A stretch of DNA of 64,000 bases from Carnegiea gigantea (lineage: Eukaryota > Streptophyta > Magnoliopsida > Caryophyllales > Cactaceae): contig JAKOGI010000107.1 in assembly GCA_029747015.1 (NCBI GenBank), positions 441,606 to 505,605 on the forward strand, given 5' to 3'. The notes below the pieces were generated by a model, which saw only the letters and a list, made by a program, of their open reading frames with translations, searched no databases and was not told where the DNA came from. This document shows, in pieces, positions 56,895 to 64,000 of the stretch (the first letter of the stretch is position 1; each line of letters begins with the position of its first letter). The translations under genes and the position numbers were made by a program.

Positions 56895-57748
56895 TTATCC
56901 TGCCGAGCAATAAGCAGTTTTTCTGAAAAATCTACGTTTTTTAGGACTCGATTTGTTATAATATTTTCTTTTATATTTTTCGCATCTCTGCTTGTCAAAG
57001 CTCTTTTTCTTATAGAATTTTCTTTTTCTTCTTTTCTCAGATTCTTTTTCCCACTGATGAGGTGAATCCCAGCAAGTTAAGAACTGCTTCTTAATTTTCT
57101 TTTGCTTTTGCAAATCAAGGCATTGTTCATTGATCCATTTTCGTAGATAGGAAATTCTCGAACCAAGGATATCTATAACATCTGTTCTTTCAAACCATGC
57201 CATATTTTTTTCATTAATTATAGAATTTATAGGATATGGCAACTTATCATAGAACATGCCAAGATTGGTTTCATTATGCCTATTTTGTAATAATATTGAC
57301 TGAATTCTGTAATATAATTTTTTAGATATCTCATATCCCATAATTCTATGTTATTAAGTTTTCTTTGCCATTCTCGTGCTTTTTCTTCAGAATCAATTTT
57401 AGCTCTGATGAATTCAGTTTTAATTTCTTTGCACAGACTTCTAAACATAGCAGCTGGTGTTTCCATCATTCTTAATGTATTTTTACCATCTTCACTTAGT
57501 GAATCATGCCAGTCAGCTACAGTGCCTGAGAAACTATGCTCGATATAATTTAGAAAGTTTGCCGCAGTCCATATAGTATTTAAATTTAAGACACTGTTCA
57601 TTCCTCTTTTCCAATGCTCAAATATTTCTTCTCTATTACGAGCTCCATCGATGTTTAAGATATAACCAGTTTGACTAATTGGGATAAGGCCAATCTCTTC
57701 ATAGGTCATGGTTTTTCTTGAGACAAACCCAAAGAAAAAATTATTTGT
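56895..57748 (-). pseudogene. Pararetrovirus coat protein core and basic tail
   Basis: Two overlapping open pieces, 57709-57227 and 57341-56895, are in different registers, so a frameshift lies between about 57230 and 57340. The first has a capsid-like helical region with WTAANFLNYIEHSFSG, TVADWHDSLS and a YLKNYITEFSQYY segment. The second ends in a strongly basic tail (KRRKRKFYKKK), as expected before the zinc knuckle. The assignment rests on order, charge and helix pattern. Confidence 0.65.
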
Positions 57749-58183
57749 TCATCCTGCAGGAACATACCTAGGTCTCAAGAGATGAGTGTTTCTTCCGGAA
57801 GGTTCATCAAATTCTTCAGGTTTAGGAACGACATTATTAACAAGATTGGTCTCTGTTTCATGTAAGTCAATTTCTTCTCCTATTTTGTTAATTTCATTTT
57901 CCGCAATCAGTTTACCATATTTCTTATCTAATTTTCGTTTAATTTCTTCTAATGGTAATGCATTAAAATCATCGAGTTTAATAAGATTCATTTGTTGATA
58001 TATTTCTTCTTCTAGTTGGACATTATTAGTCTCTTCATTATTATCAGACAAGACATCATGTTTATCACTAATAGCGCTCATGATTTTGTTTAGTTCTTTG
58101 GAATTTTGTTCTTTATCAAACATTTTTTGTAGTTCTTTAAGACTATATTTTTCATACTCCATCTTCTTTTTCTTTCTTCTCAT
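57749..58183 (-). pseudogene. Pararetrovirus polyprotein N-terminal acidic region
   Basis: The frame can start at ATG 58181-58183, eight bases beyond the stop of the preceding frame. It encodes a lysine-rich start and then a long acidic, coiled-coil-prone region, ending at a stop at 57749-57751 in register with the coat-protein piece. Caulimovirid coat precursors often carry an acidic N-terminal part. It does not look like a movement protein. Confidence 0.55.
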
Positions 58184-58191
58184 TAGATTTT

Positions 58192-58536
58192 TCACCAAAT
58201 TGTTCTCCTACTTCTTTTTGGATTTTTTTTCTCTTGCAAAGGAAATGGAATCTTGTTTTTTGGATTTTGAAAGGGATATTTATGCTGGAAAAGAGTGCTA
58301 ATTCTAGGACTAGCTTTTTCACTATATCTAACTTCGTTAATAAGATAAAGCTGCACAACAGTTAACTGATTCTTAAGGTCTTTCAATTCAGCCTTAATTT
58401 TAGTTAATTCAGCTTTTAATTCTAAAGTTATATCAGTGATATAGTTTAGTTGAGGTGCTAATAAGATATTTTTTTCCATTGAGTGAACAATATGTGAATA
58501 ATTAGGTCCAGGGCAAGCAGCTGATGGGTCAAGCAT
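58192..58536 (-). CDS. Pararetrovirus small 5' frame, function unknown
   Basis: This 114-residue frame runs from ATG 58534-58536 to TGA 58192-58194 and is the first long frame after the primer site. A central stretch (about residues 35-65) is leucine/lysine-rich with heptad-like spacing (TLELKAELTKIKAELKDLK) and probably a coiled coil. The C-terminal end is basic. Small coiled-coil proteins before the polyprotein occur in badna- and tungroviruses, and some are virion-associated. It is open, but nothing shows that it is expressed. Confidence 0.5.
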   Translation of the reverse strand: MLDPSAACPGPNYSHIVHSMEKNILLAPQLNYITDITLELKAELTKIKAELKDLKNQLTVVQLYLINEVRYSEKASPRISTLFQHKYPFQNPKNKIPFPLQEKKNPKRSRRTIW

Positions 58537-58613
58537 TAAACTTAGCTAATCACAGTTAATTAGCTTAATTAGTCATTAATGAACTTAATAATCTTAATTA
58601 TTTTTGTGCACAT

Positions 58614-58626
58614 GACTCTGATACCA
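58614..58626 (-). other. Pararetrovirus primer binding site, initiator tRNA-Met
   Basis: The minus strand reads TGGTATCAGAGTC, 12 of 13 bases matching the complement of the initiator tRNA-Met 3' end. By convention it marks position 1 of a caulimovirid map. It lies within about 40-80 bases of the right end of the viral sequence. Confidence 0.8.
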
Positions 58627-58699
58627 GATGAAAGAGAACGTCAAGATCTATTAGTGAGTAAAAAATCACAAACACAATTTTAAAATTTTTGAAAGTAAG

Positions 58700-58902
58700 T
58701 TTTTAAATATCGGGATTAAATTACAAATTTTTAAAAATTTAGGGGTCTTTTTGTAATTTAAAAGGGTCTATAAATTATTATACCAAACTTTTGGGGTTCC
58801 AGAAATTATTATACCGAAACTTGGATGGGTCTGTAAATGCGTTTCCAAACTGGTCGGGTCCAAAAATGATTACACCAAAGTACGATAGCTCGAGGTGCAA
58901 TT
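58700..58902 (-). repeat. Mutator-like terminal inverted repeat, right of the pararetrovirus
   Basis: Read on the minus strand from 58902, this repeats the word order of 51721-51860: TTGCACCTCG, TTTGGTGTAATC, GGACCCG, AATAATTTCTGGAACC, AGTTTGGTATAATAATTT. It contains two to three internal diverged copies of the TTTGGTGTAA...GGACCC phrase. Confidence 0.6.
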
Positions 58903-58965
58903 CTTCTGTAAGCCAGTATCAAATAATGAAAATTCGGCTAAATACTCTTTATCCCCCTGAAATAT

Positions 58966-59736
58966 GATGCCTAAAATTAAAGATTTAACTTAAATGAAAA
59001 CAAATCAAACATAAGGGTTGAGAAATCCCGAAAGGGAAGAGAAGAGAGATATTTTTTTTAAAAAAAAAAACCTGCATTTCTGATGTTCACGCAAGGCCTA
59101 ATACAATGAGAATTAAGTGGATAGGACAAATTAACACTTTTGGTGAGGAACAATGAGAGAGAAAGAGAAAGAGATGAGTTCTGCATTTTGATAGGTTTCA
59201 AACATAAGGGTCGGTGAGGGGGTGTGTATCCAGAGAAGCCGGAAACAAAAGGCAAGTCTTACGGAAGGAACTAATCAAAACAAAAACAACAGACCTGCGT
59301 TGTACAAATTGAGGAATGGACTTTGGTAGTGACTAAGGAGCCCAGTTGCTTGCACTTACAATTTTGATACTATAACCCAGCTTATGAGCAGAGGTGTGCA
59401 AACTTTTGTTACCTTTGTATTTTTGCGTTTAATTATTTCATATTAAAATGTTAATATGTTGTAGACTTGCAGTGGGCGACAAGTCTTGTCAATTTAGTTT
59501 ATATGTGATGTCTCCCTTTGCAACTTAATAAATCACAGACAAAATAGGTAAAAAATGAATCTTACTAATTTAAGAAAATTGAATACAAATATCCAATTCA
59601 TGCGTTCATGTACCCACCCCTAATATAAATCCCACATAGCATGACAGTTGATGTACAAGCTTATCCAACAAACCCAGCTAATAGCAGTCTTATACATTCA
59701 ATCTTTCCGGAAAGTGTACAAAAGAGAACGGAAAAA
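58966..59736. other. 5' flank of the THNL gene, unit 2
   Basis: This matches 24985-25691 of unit 1. TATAAAT at 59624-59630 lies about 107 bases before the ATG at 59737, the same spacing as in unit 1. No gene was seen. Confidence 0.6.
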
Positions 59737-61908
59737 ATGCGAATGACAGGAGGAGTGATTGTATTTTTAGTAGTATCAACGGCTATACTCCAACAGCCTT
59801 TGATTTAGGCGTTGTTATAAAGACTGTCTTCTACCTAGTCTAAGCCATGGAATGGAAAGCCTAATTGTTTGTTTCATAACATGCAAAAAGAAATGCAGTG
59901 GTAGCTTATTGAGTGTTCATGGCAACTCTAACCAACAATACTGCCTACTTGGTTGTGCCGCTACTTCCTGCCCTCACTTAAACAATAATCAAGGAAAGAT
60001 AATAGGTTTAACTCTTCTTCTACCCTTTTTAGAGTTTGTTAATTGATGCATTTACCTAAATTTAAATTAATTTTGACGTGTAGAACTTGCTCTTACTTTG
60101 TGGTTAATGATGGACATATAGTGGCATTGTGTTAAATGCACAATATAATAACATGGTGTATAATCTAAATAGAACCCTTCAGAGAAGAGCTACCTAGGTT
60201 GTAGACCTTGCAAAATTGATTCAACCCGAAAATCCGACCCGAACCCACCCGAAAGTTTTGAGTTTGAACACGATTTTCTCAATTCGGACTCGAAATAAAC
60301 CAAACCCGAAAAACCCGTAAATTTTTGGGACAAACCCGACCCGAACCCAAATCCACCCGCCCAACTCGAATATTATATCCTTATTTTTTATTTTTCGTTA
60401 ATTTTTTCCCCTTAACACTGATAGTTTTTCATTATAATGAATCGTTTAAAGAGACATTTTATAACTATCGCATCTCTTCACAAATTAGATAATAGTACCG
60501 TTCTTTCCAAAATTCATTCTCATAAAATAACGCCATATACAACTTATAAATGGAACAATTTTTGAAATGGGCATGAAATATCTAGAGTTAAGAAAATCGG
60601 TTCAGAATAACACAAGTATTAAAAATGTGCAAGTCATACCATTATATTCCTAATGAATTGAATACATCTCATTGCATTTTAAATAATATTACTCTATAAT
60701 AATATAAAATTTTGATGTTATAATTAATAAATAATTTTAATATTTTGTGCGTCTATAATATTTTTTCATTTGGCCTGCTTCTAATTGGTCTCGAACTTGA
60801 TGTCAATGATGAACAACGGACAAATTTGTGTTCGTGTTAGGATCAACCCACTAATAAAGCATACATGATTAGGTAATAGTAGGTTAATTAACAAAATATC
60901 GAATCATTAAATGGGCTATTAACGAGTTGAACAGCTCCAACCCATTATTATGTTTTAGGTGGGTCGGCCAAAAAATGGCCTGGCCTATTTTATATTTAAT
61001 ATACGGACCAATCCACTCAAATGTAAGTTAGTGTCTACCGGTACATGGCATTCACATATCATATTGATAATTTTAAATATATTTTATATGCTTTTAAGAA
61101 ATTATAATTAGAATATCTGTTCATTAAATACAGACAACTTTAAGTAATAACTATGCTAAAATTTTGATTTTTACAAAAAGAGAAATAACTCACTAAAGAG
61201 GCTTTCCAAACCCGTTGGGTTGATTTGAAACCCATAAAACCGAAATACAGCTGCCTGTATTTTACCCGAACCCGAAATACACACAACCCGTATTTTACCC
61301 AAACCCGAATACACCTAACCCATATTTAATCCACCCGCCCGAACTCACAGGCCTACTAGGTTGTATTGCTTACCTTCAAAATAAATAAATAAAAGTCCTT
61401 CATGGCATGTGCCATATATAACTGTGTGGTTAAGGGATTATGCTGGTTTAATTAAGATGAGACTTTTAAGTGTATTAGCCTATTAACTAGTAAATTTACC
61501 ATTCAGAGTCGACTTAGGTAGGATGGTTAATAGATTTGTGACTTGATTTTGTTATCCTTAACTCTCCCCCAGACTAGTTTAACAAAGTTAGTATAATATT
61601 TTCTCTCTCTCTCTTTCTTGTTCTCTTTTCTAGCGTTGAAATTAGTAGAAGACATGAATAACAAATCTCATCTACCAAGCCAATTGAACCTGCTGAGTAA
61701 CAATGTATGCACTAAGTTGTGCATATACCACTATTTTGCTTTTCATGCACCATAGTTAAAAGGTCGAGCCTAGTTGTCACCTTTCGTTTAGTCAATTTTC
61801 CTATTCTTTTGGATTTAATAGTGATTTGTGTGATTCTATTTTCCAGCAAAAGAGGAGGTGGAGCATTGCCTTGACCATTGTAGCGTACCATGCAAGAAAT
61901 ACCATTGA
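59737..61908 (+). pseudogene. Thionin-like (THNL family) peptide gene, unit 2
   Basis: The ATG at 59737 opens a good signal peptide (GGVIVFLVVSTAIL), but the frame meets a stop about 20 codons on (near 59800). The cysteine-rich core resumes in another register and is open from 59852 to 60046. Its cysteines include CFITCKKKC and QYCLLGCAATSC. Exon 2 at 61847-61908, after a TTTTCCAG acceptor, encodes VEHCLDHC, then CKKYH and a stop; AATAAA follows at 61911-61916. The presumed intron contains a 1.15 kb Mutator-like element (60204-61356). As in unit 1, the end of exon 1 (AATCAAGGAAAG) lacks a GT donor. Unit 2 keeps the exon 2 cysteine that unit 1 lost. Plant THNL peptides are secreted and resemble antimicrobial thionins. 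This copy looks damaged, though a small frame correction or an unseen splice site could change that view. Confidence 0.55.
60204..61356. mobile_element. Non-autonomous Mutator-like element in the THNL presumed intron
   Basis: The 1153-bp insertion is flanked by a perfect 9-bp duplication TAGGTTGTA (60195-60203 and 61357-61365), diagnostic of Mutator-like elements. Unit 1 has the empty site (CCTAGGTTGTATTG, about 31710). The ends are G-rich or C-rich inverted repeats with many copies of CCCGAACCC or ACCCGAA on the left. The right end reads inward GTAGGCCTGTGAGTTCGGGC, a style seen in many plant genomes. No transposase is present. Confidence 0.85.
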
Positions 61909-61916
61909 TCAATAAA

Positions 61917-62868
61917 GGATGCACGTAACTCTTGAATTTTCTAATTAATATTTAATAAACCAGAAATCATGTGCTCTGTTTTAGTTCATTAACAAACTTT
62001 CTTGTAAAGTTGTGCCTACAATAATAGTAAACCTCTAGAGTTGAGTTCCAAAAGAAAATTATTGCTTAACTTAATCTCCTATTGTGGCGCTTATGTTTCA
62101 CATTGTGGTGATTAGAATCACCACAATGACATGTACTGGTGATTACAGTATTGCCTCCATATGCTTTGTTGTTGTAGCTTGCCACGGCAATTCATAAATC
62201 ATTGGTATAAAGATAATTGCCACTATAGGTGCCTATCAGTTGCAGCGGTTCTTTACGCATTATAATTCCCATATATGTTAAATTGTAACCCGGTAATATC
62301 AAACACCTAAAGCTGCTATAATTCTTATAAAAATCTCAAACTGTAATGAAAGTATCATTTATGAAGCACTTGGAATTGCCATCACAAGTCCGCTTTCTCA
62401 CTAAAGTTAAAGTTATCGCTGCTTGATGTTTAGACATGCCAACTGAAGTTATTTTAATCTCCACTGGATGCTTGGAAGCGCCCCATTTAGGATGGCGTGA
62501 TTGTGACAATTCTAAGATGACTAATATTGATGTAAAAGATCACATTCTTATATACTGTGCATAGGTAGTAGAGAGTGAAAGTTTTTCTATAGGATGGCCT
62601 AATAAGACCATCACATACATATGAAATAAACCTTAAACAAGTTGTCATTGCAAATTGTACTTAAAACGCTTGGCCATCATATAATTAAAGTCTACATAAT
62701 CTTGAATGTCTAAAATGCATTAAAAGAAATTGTACCATATTCGGTATACGTCAATTACATGTGCAAATATCCAGATGGACATTATATAGAAATAAATTTG
62801 GTGTTCAGCTTGAAATTTCCCCCCCTGGTTAATGGTCACGTTGCATTACCTAAAAACATTCACTTCAA
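61917..62868. other. Downstream flank of THNL, unit 2
   Basis: This matches 32265-33198 of unit 1, including the diverged ATTGCCACTATAGGTGCC-type repeats at about 62100-62500. It lacks the hAT element found at the end of the unit 1 flank. No gene was seen. Confidence 0.5.
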
Positions 62869-64000
62869 AACATGAAATCACCTAATCATAGGCAAAGGGC
62901 CCTTTACTAATGATTTGACGTCCTCTGTGATTATCTCATCATCTTTATTGTTTGTATCATTTTCCAATAACATGTAAAGTAAATTAATAATATTAAATAA
63001 TTAAAGAATATTATTTTGTATTCGAAGGTCACAAAAGTTTAAAAAATTTCTCAGGCATTTAGAAAACTACTTGGTATGCAAATGGTGTACTTCATGTGTT
63101 AATGGATGACTTCTTTGATTAACTCTCATGACGTATGCAATATGATCTCCATAAGTTGTTAAATTAAAGAATAATATACTTAGCCACAAAAATTCTTGGG
63201 TAATCTAATGAAGAAATTGGTAGTTTACATTTATTTTCTTAAGGGCTCAATTTCCTTGGAGCCATAATTGAAAAGCACACATCAATGTGTTTCACTTTAT
63301 TTTTTCACCCATGTTAAATCCTTCAATTCTTCCATAAGGTTGCCGATAATTAGGAAAAAGAAATGACTTTGTACTATGGTTCGTTGCAATATTGTCTACA
63401 TGATTCCTAGTAGAATTCAAAGATCCTAACTCTGTATCTTCTAAGTGTTAAAAGTAGAACCCCATGCATTCCTACACAAGATATGCTTCGACCATGCAAC
63501 CTTCAGGTCCTGCTCTATTATGCATGTCTCTATTTAAAATTAACAAATATATAATAGAAAAAAACTTTCTTAAAGTTATTTAAGGAATAACATAACTAGA
63601 TTCAATAGTAGGAAAGGAAATATTGAATTCAATTCGCTTAGCTCTCTAGAGTACATCCATTTATATAGCACTGTGCCACAAAGTTTTGCTTCATTGGCCA
63701 AGTGAACAACTAGATGCACCATAATGGCGAAAAATATCGGTGGAAAGATCTTTTTCATGTTGCAAAGAGTTACGATGATCTTGTTGATGAATGTCATATT
63801 TGTATAGGATTTCATAAGTGTTTGGCACTCAGTTTAGGGGATTAATATGCTTAATGGTACGATTTACACCCATATTCCTACTATTATACTTGGTTTTGCT
63901 TATTTGAGGAGTGTTTGCAGATTTTAACCTTACAAGCTCAAAGCATGTTAATGGAATAAAGATTTTGAGGCCTTGTGGTTCAAAGAAGACAGCAAAAGAA
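62869..64000 (-). mobile_element. CACTA (TNP2-type) transposon relic, unit 3, cut by the window edge
   Basis: From about 62890 the sequence matches 37710 onward in unit 2 and 9405 onward in unit 1. The start of the relic (equivalent to 36710-37700) is missing, so unit 3 is truncated on its left. It continues beyond 64000. Confidence 0.65.
63576..63815 (-). pseudogene. DUF4218 segment of the TNP2 transposase, unit 3
   Basis: This is the best-preserved copy of this domain in the window: IVTLCNMKKIFPP, AIMVHLVVHLANEAKL, and VLYKWMYSREL, against the family IFPPAFFD-MVHL-VHL--EA-LGGPV-YRWMYP-ER. The 79-residue piece ends at 63576. The N-terminal part of the domain is not visible upstream, where the sequence diverges from units 1 and 2 after about 63790. 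Confidence 0.7.

Larger units (their letters stand above)
51870..58650 (-). mobile_element. Integrated caulimovirus-like pararetrovirus, near full length, inactive
   Basis: The minus strand carries, from right to left: a tRNA-Met primer site (58614-58626), a small 5' frame, then one long polyprotein frame. That frame holds coat-protein, zinc-knuckle, aspartic protease, reverse transcriptase (YIDD) and RNase H regions and an unassigned C-terminal part. A promoter (TATAAATAG, 52459-52467) and a poly(A) signal (52294-52299) follow. There are no LTRs. This is the circular Caulimoviridae map opened next to the primer site. At least ten in-frame stops and one frameshift inactivate it. No movement protein was recognised. 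Genus is unclear. The outer limits are estimates, between the flanking inverted repeats. Confidence 0.85.

Noticed and set aside
51676..58965. A 9-bp target duplication for the Mutator-like ends around the virus
   Set aside because: I looked at the bases outside both ends and found no convincing matching 9-mer, so none is reported.

Overview
The window is AT-rich nuclear DNA of a flowering plant, probably a eudicot. The evidence is plant-type LTR retrotransposons primed by initiator tRNA-Met, CACTA (TNP2-type) and FAR1-type Mutator transposases, an integrated caulimovirus-like pararetrovirus, and a pair of thionin-like (THNL family) cysteine-rich peptide genes. No bacterial features, CRISPR arrays, rRNA genes or tRNA genes were seen. 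Almost every coding stretch is a broken mobile element. The only host-type genes are the two THNL copies, and both look damaged.

Layout. 1-640: unassigned, possibly an LTR fragment. About 680-7870: a large Mutator-like element with a ULP1-type cysteine protease relic (+), a FAR1-type transposase relic (-) and dozens of copies of the short word AGTGAGC. From about 7.89 kb to the end the window is a tandem segmental duplication. The ancestral unit is a CACTA relic (-), then about 1 kb of spacer, then a THNL gene (+) and its flank. Unit 1 is 7.89-33.2 kb, unit 2 is 36.7-62.86 kb, and unit 3 starts at 62.87 kb and leaves the window.

Later insertions inflated the units, and the paralogous unit often preserves the empty site. 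Unit 1 received an 11.4 kb tandem array of a gag-only LTR element (13359-24748, target duplication CCTAT). It also received a 5.56 kb Ty1/copia element inside the THNL gene (25946-31502, TAATC) and a 1.3 kb hAT-type element (33207-34527). Unit 2 received a composite of a TRIM, an inverted LTR pair and a nested Ty3/gypsy element (41379-50782, GTAAT outside, ACCTT for the gypsy). It also received a near-full-length pararetrovirus (about 51.9-58.65 kb) bracketed by Mutator-like inverted repeats, and a 1.15 kb Mutator-like element in the presumed THNL intron (60204-61356, 9-bp TAGGTTGTA).

There is no pathway linking these parts. The value of the window is its layered insertion history. Three structures stand out: the four-LTR gag-only array, the hairpin-like retroelement composite under one target duplication, and a pararetrovirus with one long, almost purely nonsense-broken polyprotein frame, no recognisable movement protein and an unexplained C-terminal extension. 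Domain names come from motif recognition by eye; no database search was run.
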